A stretch of 64,000 nt of DNA from contig NZ_LMAK01000004.1 of assembly GCF_001439665.1 (NCBI RefSeq), positions 62,001 through 126,000 on the forward strand. Direction: 5' to 3'. This DNA comes from Formosa algae (GTDB lineage: Bacteria; Bacteroidota; Bacteroidia; Flavobacteriales; Flavobacteriaceae). Both the position numbers and the translations under genes were made by a program. The number at the start of each line of letters is the position of its first letter. Position 1 is the stretch's first letter. The notes below the pieces were generated by a model that was not told the origin of the DNA, did not search any database, and was given only the letters and a program-made list of their open reading frames with translations. Below are positions 51,422 through 60,125 of this stretch, in pieces.

Positions 51422-53821
51422 TTAGAATTTATATGCAAAATTAGCTAAAACTGCTCTTGGTTGTTGTGGTGTTAATGTAGACCAACCTGAGTAATACTCT
51501 TCGTTAAACATGTTGTTTAATTTTAAACCTACACGGTATCTGTCTGCAGCATAATACACAGAGGCATTTGCAACAATATAACTTGGTACACTAAATACAC
51601 CAGAAGTATATCCTGAAGCATTTATAATATCGCGTTCACTAGCTCCGTTAAATCCAGCACCAATTCCGAAACCTTTTAAAGTTCCTGTTTCAAAAATATA
51701 GTCTGCCCATAGGTTATACACGATATCTGAACCAGCATCTACAGGACGCTCTCCAACAGTTGATGCTGTACTTGCTTTTTCAATTTCACTATCGTTATAG
51801 CTAAAACCAGCTCTTACGTTTAATCCGTTTACTGGATTGGCATTAATTTCTAATTCAAATCCTTTACTAGACACTTCACCGTCTTGAACTAAACCAAATG
51901 TATCGTCTGGATCTGTCATTAATCTATTACTTACTAAAATGTCGTAATAGTTAATTGTTGCGTTTAAGCGATTGTTGAAGAAATTAGTTTTTATACCAAA
52001 TTCGATTTGATTGGCTTGTTCTGCTTCGAAGTTTTTAAGTTCTTGACCATCGGTAGAGCTAGGGTCTCCGACTAATTGCGGTGCAATATTTGTAAATCCG
52101 TTTTGCCAGTTAGCAAATACAGATAATTTACCTTCTATAGGTTGGTATAGTAAACCAAATTTTGGAGATACAGCAAATTGATCATAATCGTCTGAGTTTG
52201 TCGTAATATCACCTTCGTTATCAAATTGATCAAAACGTATACTTGCCATTGCAGATAATTTAGAGGTAATATCTAATACATCAGACACATAAGCGCTATA
52301 TACACTAGTGCGTGTTTTATAATTATTTATTGAAGCACTAGCTAAAGCCGCATCTACACCAGCTGTTGTTAATGGATATCCTTCTGCTTCTTCACCTGTA
52401 CTTGGTGTCACAGATCCGTAATATGCATAACTACTTCCGTTATCTATACTTGTTTCAGTATAATAATCTAAACCAGCTACAATTCTATTTCTTAAATTTC
52501 CGATTTTAAAATCACCATTGAAATTTTGTTGAATATCTGTAGTTCTTGTTAGTGCATCTTGTTTGTTTAGGTAACGAGAAAATGTTCCAGCACCTGTTAA
52601 ATCGTATAAGTATGTGTAATACCCTTTAGTAGATGTTACACTTCTAGATACAATGGTTTGTGAGCTCCAAGCATCAGATAACTTGTAATCCATCTCTACT
52701 CTGTAGTTTTGAGTTGGATTTTCTAAAGTTAATGCGTTACTAGTGTACGACTTTTTGTAATCGTAACCTAAATCGTCTAAGTCTTCATATTGCATTGCTC
52801 CAGCACGACTTAAGAATAACATGGTTGGATTTGTTTTTTCAGACTGAGAAATTTCGCCATAAAAAGAGAACGACAATCTGTTATTTACACGGTAAGATAA
52901 TGAAGGAGCTACAAAAAATGATTTTTTAAAACCAGCATCTTGGAAACTATCTTCTGTATGGTAAGAGGTGTTTAATCTGAAATAAAGATCTTCATTTGCA
53001 TCTAAAGCCGTGTTAAAATCTCCAGTAAGGATATTTAATCCGTAAGATCCAGCTGTGTACGATAATTGTCCGCCAGATCCTTCATAAGGTTTTTTAGTGA
53101 CTACATTTATCAATCCGCCATAAGAGGTTACTGAAGACCCAAACAATGTCGCCGATGGGCCTTTAATCACTTCAATACGCTCAATATTTGCTGCGTTAAT
53201 GGTTCCGTTTGTTAAACCAGGAACACCATTTACTAACTGAGGTTGAACACTAAATCCGCGAAGCGAATAGTACCCTGCACCGTCTCCACCACGTCCAGTA
53301 GATGTCCAAAGTTGCTGAATACCTGTGGCATTATCTAGAGCATCTTCAAAGTTTGTTGCAATTTGAGATTCTAAAATATCTGTAGTTACAGTAGAGTATA
53401 CTTGAGTGTTTTCTAGATCTTTTAAAGGTAATTTAGAGACGTAAGCAGTTTGTTTTCTAGCAAACATATTACGACGTTTACCGTCTATTACCACTTCAGA
53501 TAAGATTTCTTGCCCTTCGTATAAAACAATTGCAGGTAAGGTTGCATTACCGTTAGATACTGTAAAAGGCACTTCTTTTGTTTTGTAACCTAAGTACGAC
53601 ACCACAGCGGTATACATACCAGAATCAATAGGATTGATCTCAACTTTAAATTGGCCATCTATATTGGTTTGGCTTCCTGTATTTGTGTATTTAATTAAAA
53701 TGTTTGCGCCAGCTATAGGCGTGTTTTCTGAGTCTGTTACAGTTCCGTTTACAACTATTTGTTGTGCATTTACAACAAATGATGTTAGGAGAAGTACAGC
53801 AAAACTGAATACTATTTTCAT
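51422..53821 (-). CDS. TonB-dependent siderophore receptor
   Basis: A 799-residue outer-membrane receptor: signal peptide (to VNAQQ), a carboxypeptidase-regulatory-like domain (about 22-110, VVNGTVTDSENTPIAGANIL), plug (about 130-250 with YYSLRGFSVQPQL, IERIEVIKGPSATLFG and GGLINVVTKKPYEG) and a 22-strand barrel ending in RAVLANFAYKF. The pattern is that of ferric-siderophore receptors (TonB-siderophor family), not SusC. It heads a five-gene operon, with a good promoter upstream. Substrate is a ferric siderophore or a heme-like compound; the exact ligand is unknown. No siderophore biosynthesis genes are nearby, so it may use foreign siderophores. Confidence 0.93.
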   Translation of the reverse strand: MKIVFSFAVLLLTSFVVNAQQIVVNGTVTDSENTPIAGANILIKYTNTGSQTNIDGQFKVEINPIDSGMYTAVVSYLGYKTKEVPFTVSNGNATLPAIVLYEGQEILSEVVIDGKRRNMFARKQTAYVSKLPLKDLENTQVYSTVTTDILESQIATNFEDALDNATGIQQLWTSTGRGGDGAGYYSLRGFSVQPQLVNGVPGLTNGTINAANIERIEVIKGPSATLFGSSVTSYGGLINVVTKKPYEGSGGQLSYTAGSYGLNILTGDFNTALDANEDLYFRLNTSYHTEDSFQDAGFKKSFFVAPSLSYRVNNRLSFSFYGEISQSEKTNPTMLFLSRAGAMQYEDLDDLGYDYKKSYTSNALTLENPTQNYRVEMDYKLSDAWSSQTIVSRSVTSTKGYYTYLYDLTGAGTFSRYLNKQDALTRTTDIQQNFNGDFKIGNLRNRIVAGLDYYTETSIDNGSSYAYYGSVTPSTGEEAEGYPLTTAGVDAALASASINNYKTRTSVYSAYVSDVLDITSKLSAMASIRFDQFDNEGDITTNSDDYDQFAVSPKFGLLYQPIEGKLSVFANWQNGFTNIAPQLVGDPSSTDGQELKNFEAEQANQIEFGIKTNFFNNRLNATINYYDILVSNRLMTDPDDTFGLVQDGEVSSKGFELEINANPVNGLNVRAGFSYNDSEIEKASTASTVGERPVDAGSDIVYNLWADYIFETGTLKGFGIGAGFNGASERDIINASGYTSGVFSVPSYIVANASVYYAADRYRVGLKLNNMFNEEYYSGWSTLTPQQPRAVLANFAYKF

Positions 53822-53865
53822 TGTTCTTATTTAGACTTAATATTGATAGGGAATAATTTTTTTGA

Positions 53866-53896
53866 CAAATGTATATTAGAGCATTAGAATATCAAA
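53866..53896 (-). promoter_or_regulatory. Promoter of the siderophore receptor operon (TTTG-N19-TAnnTTTG)
   Basis: On the minus strand TTTG (53896-53893) is followed after 19 bases by TACATTTG (53873-53866), matching both elements of the Bacteroidota sigma-ABfr promoter. It lies 44 bases before the receptor start. No clear Fur box was seen. Confidence 0.65.
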
Positions 53897-54001
53897 GCTT
53901 ATTTATAATTAATTAAATAAAAATAAAATGCAGTTAGTAGAAAGCTTGATTTTGAGTGATTAATAGTATATTGAAAACTTAAATTAGATACAAAAAGACA
54001 A

Positions 54002-54367
54002 GTGAACCCAGCAGAAACACACATATTAAATCAGCCAGAACCTTATCAATCCATCATGTTATATGTGCGGAGTGTCATTATGAAAACCTTAGAGGTTGAA
54101 GAGAAATACAGTTACAAAATGCCGTTTTACTATTGTCATAAAAAGCCATTTGTGTTTTTAAATGTATTAAAAGGAACCGATTATGTAGATGTGGTATTTA
54201 TGGATGGTGCTCTTTTAGAAACTAAATTTCCAGAATTACGAGATGATAATAAACGGAAACGTGTGCGTTCTATTCCAATTAAAAATTTAGAAGATTTAGA
54301 TGAATTACGCTTTGTTGAATTGTTGCAGTATGCTGCGGAGGTGAAAAAAAGTTTAAAAAAGAAGTAA
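54002..54367 (+). CDS. DUF1801 domain protein
   Basis: A 121-residue cytoplasmic protein starting with GTG. YSYKMPFYYCHKKPFVFLNV and the following VDVVFMDGALL are the DUF1801 (YdhG-like) core. Members are small beta-alpha proteins of unknown function, sometimes called iron-chaperone-like because of structural similarity to frataxin. No in-frame ATG lies close upstream, so the GTG is taken. It converges with the GNAT gene, 4 bases from its stop. Confidence 0.75.
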   Translation: MNPAETHILNQPEPYQSIMLYVRSVIMKTLEVEEKYSYKMPFYYCHKKPFVFLNVLKGTDYVDVVFMDGALLETKFPELRDDNKRKRVRSIPIKNLEDLDELRFVELLQYAAEVKKSLKKK

Positions 54368-54371
54368 TATT

Positions 54372-54839
54372 CTACAATGTTTTCTTCACAATGTAATTCT
54401 GAAACACCATGCCTTTAAAATTTTTTTTCTGCTTTTTTACGATCTCGTAATATTTGTTTTCAAAAAATGGTAATGCTGTAATACTTACATCAGATCTTAT
54501 TTCAGGAAAGTCTTCAACCATCACTTGCGATTCTATGGTGCGTAATAGGGCAGAAGCTACACCTTGTCTTAAATAGTCTTTATGGACAAATAGACCATCT
54601 AAATAATACCCGTTCTTTAAATAGGCAAAACCGACAATCTCGGTATCATTTTCGGCGACTATAAAGTAATGTTCTGCAATACGCTCTAACCATTTACTAG
54701 TTTCATTAGCTACAGAAGCCCAAATTTCAATTTGCTTCGCGTTATAATGTTTGGTATTAACCGCTGTAACAGTGTTCCTAAACAATGCTGTAATTTCTGG
54801 TAAATCTGCTTCTGTAGCTTGCCTAATGGCTAAATCCAT
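54372..54839 (-). CDS. GNAT N-acetyltransferase
   Basis: A 155-residue GNAT-fold protein with KDYLRQGVASALLRTI (about 93-108) as the acetyl-CoA loop (consensus R/Q-x-x-G-x-G/A). YFIVAENDTEIVGFAYLKNGYYLDGL is the typical central sheet. Substrate unknown. It is the last gene of the kdsA-led operon, 2 bases behind the META-domain lipoprotein. Confidence 0.82.
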   Translation of the reverse strand: MDLAIRQATEADLPEITALFRNTVTAVNTKHYNAKQIEIWASVANETSKWLERIAEHYFIVAENDTEIVGFAYLKNGYYLDGLFVHKDYLRQGVASALLRTIESQVMVEDFPEIRSDVSITALPFFENKYYEIVKKQKKNFKGMVFQNYIVKKTL

Positions 54840-54841
54840 GA

Positions 54842-55657
54842 TTAGTCTACTTTTTTAAATGTTAGTGTAGCATCATCTGGGTTAGATAAGTATAAACGGT
54901 TATTTTCAATTTTAAATTGCGTGCTGCGTTCTAAAGCTTTTATAAATTGAGCTTCGTTATTGGCTTGTACACACATTTTTCTAGTGGTTACTATTTTTGT
55001 AAACCTAATTTTAGATTGTTCAGAAAATATAGTTCCGTTCATAGTGTTACAACCGGCATAACCCATAAATGTATTGGTACTACTATTTATTTCTAGGTTT
55101 GGTAGTTCTTTAACAAACTGGTCTACCTTAACCGTGTCGTTTGCGATGGTTTCTAAAACCCAAATATCGTGTAAACGGTAGTTGGTTATATATTCTCCGC
55201 AACCCTGATACGCTATCGTTTTACTATTTCCTGTCTCTTTAAAATCAATAGAAACGGTATAAGGGTTAGTTTTCGCATCGGCATCGGCGCAATCTTCCAT
55301 GGCAATTTTAATGTTAATATCTGCCATCTCTGTTTTTGAGGTATACACTTTTATATTCGCATCTGCAGCTAAAGCAGGTTGCGAAAGAGGAAAAGTGAAA
55401 TCTTTATAATCTTCTGTTTTTATAGAAAAAGTAATGATATCTTCAGTTAATTCTAAGATCCAATTATTAGTTAAGCCTGAAGCTTTAAAAAAGGGTTTAG
55501 CATTTTGTTGAGTCGTTTGTATAGCCGTTGGAGTTATTACAGGATCTACAAGCTTTATATTATTTGGTGTGGAAAGTGTGACCTCTTTTTTAGTCTCTCC
55601 ACAACTAAATACAGATATAATAAAAATGGCTAATATGGTGTGCTTTAGTGGTTTCAT
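54842..55657 (-). CDS. META-domain lipoprotein (HslJ-like)
   Basis: I choose the ATG at 55657 (271 residues, MKPLKHTILAIFIISVFSC), since it gives a proper lipoprotein signal with lipobox VFSC; the longer frame overlaps the previous gene. The C-terminal half (about 165-271) is a META domain with the FMGYAGCNTMNGTI signature and a second conserved KMCVQ Cys segment. The N-terminal half (about 55-150) contains a YkuD-free, MliC/COG3650-like beta-rich part with paired cysteines (DCADADAKTN, YQGCGEY). META/HslJ proteins are linked to heat-shock and cell-envelope stress. Operon with kdsA. Confidence 0.8.
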   Translation of the reverse strand: MKPLKHTILAIFIISVFSCGETKKEVTLSTPNNIKLVDPVITPTAIQTTQQNAKPFFKASGLTNNWILELTEDIITFSIKTEDYKDFTFPLSQPALAADANIKVYTSKTEMADINIKIAMEDCADADAKTNPYTVSIDFKETGNSKTIAYQGCGEYITNYRLHDIWVLETIANDTVKVDQFVKELPNLEINSSTNTFMGYAGCNTMNGTIFSEQSKIRFTKIVTTRKMCVQANNEAQFIKALERSTQFKIENNRLYLSNPDDATLTFKKVD

Positions 55658-55673
55658 TATGTAAAAGTAGTAA

Positions 55674-56531
55674 TTATAGTCTAAAAATACCACCTATTGA
55701 GAATATGGTTTCACCAAAGAAAAAATGTTGAGAAGCACGATCTTTAGGACTTTCTGTAGTGCGAATGTCTGGTAGGTTTATAAATCCGCCTTTTAAATCG
55801 CCTTGAATAAAAAAGTGTTTAAAGAATGTTAGATTTAATCCAGCACTAGCCGAAACCCCATATCCTGCAATATGAAAATCGTCGTAACGATCGAAAGCAA
55901 AAACTTTAGCATTGGTTTTTGGGTACAATACACCACCTCCAAGAGATTCTGTTAGTTTCACTTGAAAGACATCTGTATTATTAATTCCGAATAATTGAGA
56001 AATATCATCAAACCTAGCTATTTCGGTATGAATATAATTTAGGCCATCGGTATGTTCAAAAGTTAAAAATCCTTTATGTAAATACACCGGATCGTCTTGA
56101 AAGTTGTTGTTGTAAAGTGAGCTTTCTTGGTCTTCAGGAATATCTATATATCCATTAGCGCGTACGGTTTGGTCTTGAGTCATCACATATTTCATGTGGT
56201 CTAAACTGACCGTGACTGCATATTTATCTGAAATAAAATACCCCAACCTAAAATTAGTTTGTGGTATGGTCATGTTTACCGGATTTATATAATCTACGTG
56301 CCACCCTTTAGGTTTATCGTGTGCATCGACATCATACAACGTAAAATTGTAATCGTCTCCAGTAAATGTAATATCAGATTTTGAATACGTGTCTCTGTTT
56401 CCTCCCCAGCTTACAAAGAATTTTCCTTTGTTAGAGCTTGTATATTTTAAAGTGTCTATATCTTGGGCACTAGCGTTTAATAAGGGTAATAAGATACCGC
56501 CTATTATACATATAATAGTTTGAATTTTCAT
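55674..56531 (-). CDS. Outer-membrane beta-barrel protein, unknown function
   Basis: A 285-residue protein with a Sec signal (ILLPLLNASAQ) and alternating hydrophobic beta strands with many Tyr, Phe and Trp residues, ending in an aromatic-basic ...IGGIFRL. It looks like a small outer-membrane barrel of 8-12 strands. No domain was recognised. It sits 16 bases behind kdsA and 16 bases before the META lipoprotein, in the same operon; with kdsA this may be an envelope-biogenesis unit. Confidence 0.65.
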   Translation of the reverse strand: MKIQTIICIIGGILLPLLNASAQDIDTLKYTSSNKGKFFVSWGGNRDTYSKSDITFTGDDYNFTLYDVDAHDKPKGWHVDYINPVNMTIPQTNFRLGYFISDKYAVTVSLDHMKYVMTQDQTVRANGYIDIPEDQESSLYNNNFQDDPVYLHKGFLTFEHTDGLNYIHTEIARFDDISQLFGINNTDVFQVKLTESLGGGVLYPKTNAKVFAFDRYDDFHIAGYGVSASAGLNLTFFKHFFIQGDLKGGFINLPDIRTTESPKDRASQHFFFGETIFSIGGIFRL

Positions 56532-56547
56532 TAAAAAGTAATCAAGA

Positions 56548-57366
56548 TTAGAAGGCAGTTATGGTTTTTCTAATGGCAACAAGATGCTTTAATAGACCTT
56601 CAAGATGATCTAAATGTAGCATGTTAGCGCCATCACTTTTAGCATTAGCCGGGTCGAAATGTGTTTCGATAAATAAACCGTCTACATTATTTACAATACC
56701 TGCTCTAGCAATGGTTTCAATCATATCTGGTCTTCCGCCAGTTACACCACTAGTTTGATTAGGCTGTTGTAACGAATGCGTGACATCTAAAACAGTTGGC
56801 GCAAATTTTCGCATGGTAGGAATACCTCTAAAATCTACAATCATATCTTGGTAGCCAAACATAGTACCACGATCTGTAACCCAAGCTTTGTCGTTACCTG
56901 TATCTTTTACTTTTTGTACAGCATGTTTCATGCTTTCAGGACTCATAAATTGTCCTTTTTTAAGGTTTACAACTTTACCTGTTTCGGCAGCTGCAACCAC
57001 TAAATCTGTTTGCCTCACTAAAAATGCAGGAATTTGTAACACATCTACATATTCTGCAGCCATAGCAGCATCAGAAATTTCGTGAATATCTGTTACCGTA
57101 GGAATGTGAAAGGTGTCTGAAACTTTCTTTAAAATCTTCAGGGCCTTTTCATCACCTATACCTGTAAAACTGTCAATTCTGCTACGATTTGCTTTTTTAA
57201 AACTCCCTTTAAAAACGTAAGGAATTTCTAAAGCATCTGTAATAGTTACTATTTTTTCTGCAATACGTAATGCCATATCTTCACCTTCTATAGCACATGG
57301 GCCAGAAAGTAAAAAGAAATTGTTAGCATCTATATGTTTTAATTGAGGAACATCTGAAAGGTTCAT
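56548..57366 (-). CDS. kdsA: 3-deoxy-8-phosphooctulonate synthase (Kdo-8-P synthase)
   Basis: A 272-residue cytoplasmic TIM-barrel enzyme of the DAHP/KDO8P synthase family. LLSGPCAIEGE is the PEP-binding start, KANRSRIDSFTGIGDEKAL the KDO8P-specific KANRS loop, and IPTVTDIHE, QPNQTSGVTGGRPDMI and FIETHFDP follow in normal order. It condenses PEP with arabinose-5-phosphate to give Kdo-8-phosphate for lipopolysaccharide core. QPNQT-SGVTGGRP is the metal/PEP loop. It heads an operon of four genes. A -7 element TAACTTTG lies 23 bases upstream. Confidence 0.95.
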   Translation of the reverse strand: MNLSDVPQLKHIDANNFFLLSGPCAIEGEDMALRIAEKIVTITDALEIPYVFKGSFKKANRSRIDSFTGIGDEKALKILKKVSDTFHIPTVTDIHEISDAAMAAEYVDVLQIPAFLVRQTDLVVAAAETGKVVNLKKGQFMSPESMKHAVQKVKDTGNDKAWVTDRGTMFGYQDMIVDFRGIPTMRKFAPTVLDVTHSLQQPNQTSGVTGGRPDMIETIARAGIVNNVDGLFIETHFDPANAKSDGANMLHLDHLEGLLKHLVAIRKTITAF

Positions 57367-57388
57367 GCTGTATTAATTTTTTAAGCGA

Positions 57389-57396
57389 CAAAGTTA
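57389..57396 (-). promoter_or_regulatory. kdsA: -7 element of the kdsA operon
   Basis: On the minus strand the bases read TAACTTTG, a full match to TAnnTTTG, 23 bases before the kdsA start codon. The nearest TTTG upstream is 27 bases away, a little outside the usual spacing. Confidence 0.45.
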
Positions 57397-57436
57397 CGCA
57401 AAATTAATACGCTATTATATATACAAATACATGAGT

Positions 57437-57808
57437 TTACTGTTGTTCTATTAAATTATGTCTTAAAATCCATAGGGCCATAATTAAGTTTAAGCCCAAT
57501 CCTACAGCACTAAACATTACGGTTTGCGATATTTGATGTATTATATTCACCAAATGCAATTTGTTTAATAAAAACATTAAAATTAAATAAGACGACAAGC
57601 AAATAAAGGTAATAGATAAGGTAAAATTTAAGGTGTTATTTGGTTTTATAAGTTGCCAGATAAAAGGAATACTACAGAGTAAAATTGGGTAAGCCGATAA
57701 TCCGTTATACCTATTTATTAAGGTGAACCAACATATAATAACACTAATAAAATAGAGGTATGGAATAGATTTAGTGTATTTGGTAGCTATTGTTTTTGTT
57801 TTTAACAT
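57437..57808 (-). CDS. Small membrane protein, unknown
   Basis: A 123-residue hydrophobic protein with four predicted membrane helices (about 15-33, 38-52, 60-82, 93-113) and a basic N-terminus (MLKTKTIATKYTK). No family recognised. It lies between kdsA and typA on the minus strand, divergent from typA. Confidence in the gene rests on the regular hydrophobic pattern and its length. Confidence 0.6.
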   Translation of the reverse strand: MLKTKTIATKYTKSIPYLYFISVIICWFTLINRYNGLSAYPILLCSIPFIWQLIKPNNTLNFTLSITFICLSSYLILMFLLNKLHLVNIIHQISQTVMFSAVGLGLNLIMALWILRHNLIEQQ

Positions 57809-57946
57809 TTTGATTTACAATTAAAAAGAATAAAATGAGGAGGATATTCTTTATGATTAAGCATTTTCTTATGTTGAAGATATCAATAGAAAATAATATA
57901 TCTGGAATTAATAACATTTAATTAACTAATCTATAAAAATATAATG

Positions 57947-57954
57947 TACCTTTG
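57947..57954 (+). promoter_or_regulatory. typA: -7 element of typA
   Basis: TACCTTTG, a full match to TAnnTTTG, lies 23 bases before the typA start. No TTG at the correct distance upstream. Confidence 0.5.
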
Positions 57955-57977
57955 CGCGCTTAAATAAGGCATCAATT

Positions 57978-59777
57978 ATGGCTAATATTAAAAACATTGC
58001 AATTATTGCACACGTAGATCACGGTAAAACGACCTTGGTAGATAAAATCATGTACCACTGTCAATTATTCCGTGAAAACGAAAATACAGGAGACTTAATC
58101 CTTGATAATAATGATTTAGAACGTGAAAGAGGAATTACTATTACGTCTAAAAACGTTTCAGTAATCTATAAAGACACAAAAATCAATATTATTGATACTC
58201 CTGGTCACGCCGATTTTGGTGGTGAAGTAGAGCGTGTATTAAACATGGCAGATGGTGTGTTATTATTGGTGGATGCTTTTGAAGGGCCAATGCCTCAAAC
58301 GCGTTTTGTATTACAAAAAGCGATCGACTTAGGTTTAAAGCCTTGTGTTGTTGTAAATAAAGTAGATAAAGAAAACTGTACACCAGAAGAAGTACATGAA
58401 AAAGTATTCGACTTAATGTTCGAATTAGGTGCAGAAGAATGGCAATTAGATTTTCCTACAGTTTACGGTTCTGCAAAGAACAATTGGATGAGTGATGATT
58501 GGAGAAATCAGACTGAAAACATCGAACCATTATTAGACATGGTAATTGAACACATTCCAGCTCCGAAAATACCTGAAGGAAATACACAAATGTTAATTAC
58601 ATCTTTAGATTTCTCTTCATTTACTGGTCGTATTGCGATTGGTCGTTTAACAAGAGGTGAACTTAAAGTTGGTCAACAAATTTCTTTAGTAAAAAGAGAT
58701 GGTAGTATTGCTAAAAATAGAATTAAAGAACTTCATATTTTTGAAGGTCTTGGACGTATAAAAGTAGACGAAGTTCAAACAGGAGATATCTGTGCGATTG
58801 TTGGTCTTGAAGGTTTTGAAATAGGTGATACTGTTGCTGATTTTGAAAATCCAGAAGGATTAAAAACAATTGCTATCGATGAGCCTACTATGAGTATGTT
58901 GTTTACAATTAACGATTCGCCTTTCTTCGGAAAAGACGGAAAGTTTGTAACATCTCGTCATATTAAAGATCGTTTAGAAAAAGAATTAGAAAAGAACTTA
59001 GCATTACGTTTAGGTGAAACTGGTAGTGCAGATAAATTCATGGTTTTTGGTCGTGGCGTATTACACTTATCAGTTTTAATTGAAACGATGCGTCGTGAAG
59101 GTTACGAATTACAAATTGGACAACCACAAGTTATCATTAGAGAAATTGATGGTGTTAAATGTGAGCCAATTGAAGAATTAATGATCGACCTTCCTGAGAA
59201 TGTTTCTGGTAGAGCAGTAGAATTCGTTACATTACGTAAAGGAGAAATGTTATCTATGGAAGCTAAAGGAGACCGTATGGTTTGCGAATTTTTAATTCCT
59301 TCTCGTGGTATTATTGGTTTACGTAACCAATTATTAACTGCAACAGCTGGTGAGGCTATTATGGCACACCGTTTTAAAGAATACCAACCATTAAAAGGAG
59401 CAATTCCTGGACGTGTTTCTGGATCTTTAGTATCTATGGAAAATGGTAAAGCAATTCCTTATTCTATCGATAAATTACAAGATAGAGGTAAGTTTTTCGT
59501 TGAGCCTGGAGAAGATATTTACGAAGGACAAGTAATTGGTGAAAACTCTCGTCAAGACGATATGAACATTAACATTACTAAAGCTAAAAAGCAAAGTAAC
59601 GTACGTTCTTCTGGAGCAGATGATAAAGCTAAAATTGTACCTGCAATTAAATTCTCTTTAGAGGAAGCTTTAGAATATATCCAAAAAGATGAATATGTAG
59701 AGGTAACTCCACATTTCTTACGTCTTCGTAAAGTACACTTAACAGAAGTTGAGCGTAAGCGTAATAAAATTATGTAA
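57978..59777 (+). CDS. typA: Translational GTPase TypA/BipA
   Basis: A 599-residue ribosome-associated GTPase. The G domain (about 1-200) has G1 AHVDHGKTTLVDK, the switch I RERGITI, G3 DTPGHADFGGEVER, G4 NKVDKEN and G5 GSAKNNW. It is followed by domain II (about 205-295), domains III and V (EF-G-like) and the BipA-specific C-terminal domain (about 480-599, GQVIGENSRQDDMNINITKAK). TypA helps assembly of the 50S subunit at low temperature and under stress. Length matches the family. Confidence 0.97.
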   Translation: MANIKNIAIIAHVDHGKTTLVDKIMYHCQLFRENENTGDLILDNNDLERERGITITSKNVSVIYKDTKINIIDTPGHADFGGEVERVLNMADGVLLLVDAFEGPMPQTRFVLQKAIDLGLKPCVVVNKVDKENCTPEEVHEKVFDLMFELGAEEWQLDFPTVYGSAKNNWMSDDWRNQTENIEPLLDMVIEHIPAPKIPEGNTQMLITSLDFSSFTGRIAIGRLTRGELKVGQQISLVKRDGSIAKNRIKELHIFEGLGRIKVDEVQTGDICAIVGLEGFEIGDTVADFENPEGLKTIAIDEPTMSMLFTINDSPFFGKDGKFVTSRHIKDRLEKELEKNLALRLGETGSADKFMVFGRGVLHLSVLIETMRREGYELQIGQPQVIIREIDGVKCEPIEELMIDLPENVSGRAVEFVTLRKGEMLSMEAKGDRMVCEFLIPSRGIIGLRNQLLTATAGEAIMAHRFKEYQPLKGAIPGRVSGSLVSMENGKAIPYSIDKLQDRGKFFVEPGEDIYEGQVIGENSRQDDMNINITKAKKQSNVRSSGADDKAKIVPAIKFSLEEALEYIQKDEYVEVTPHFLRLRKVHLTEVERKRNKIM

Positions 59778-59822
59778 TACTTACAGACTTTTTATAGTTA
59801 TTGTAAGATTATCAATATATTT

Positions 59823-59856
59823 AAAGAGGAATCCTTTGTTGGGTTCCTCTTTTTTA
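59823..59856 (+). terminator. typA: typA terminator
   Basis: A 10-bp stem AGAGGAATCC (59825-59834) with GGGTTCCTCT (59841-59850; one G-U), loop TTTGTT, followed by a T-run. It lies 48 bases behind the typA stop. Confidence 0.85.
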
Positions 59857-59881
59857 TGTTAACACAATTTTGAATTTGACT

Positions 59882-60112
59882 ATGGAATTTTTTAATATTT
59901 CAATAACGGAGTGGGTAGGTTATATAGCTTCTTTTTTCTTGCTAATCTCTTTTACTATGAAAGATGTTACCAAATTAAGGATCATTAATTCTGTAGGGTG
60001 CGCTCTTTTTGTAACCTACGGATTTATGCTGCAAACATCTTGGCCAGTAGTCATTACAAACGGCTCGATTATGTTTATTAATTTCTATTATTTGTTCCTG
60101 AAGAAAAAATAA
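59882..60112 (+). CDS. Small PQ-loop/SemiSWEET-like membrane protein
   Basis: I take the ATG at 59882 (76 residues) instead of an upstream TTG. Three predicted helices (about 10-28, 35-53, 57-73) and the pattern ISFTMKDVTKLRIINSVGC match YgjV/SemiSWEET-like half-transporters, which dimerise to carry sugars. The family is often called 'inner membrane protein YgjV' or misnamed uroporphyrinogen decarboxylase. No substrate can be named. It lies right behind the typA terminator. Confidence 0.65.
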   Translation: MEFFNISITEWVGYIASFFLLISFTMKDVTKLRIINSVGCALFVTYGFMLQTSWPVVITNGSIMFINFYYLFLKKK

Positions 60113-60125
60113 ATTTAGCTGAAGA

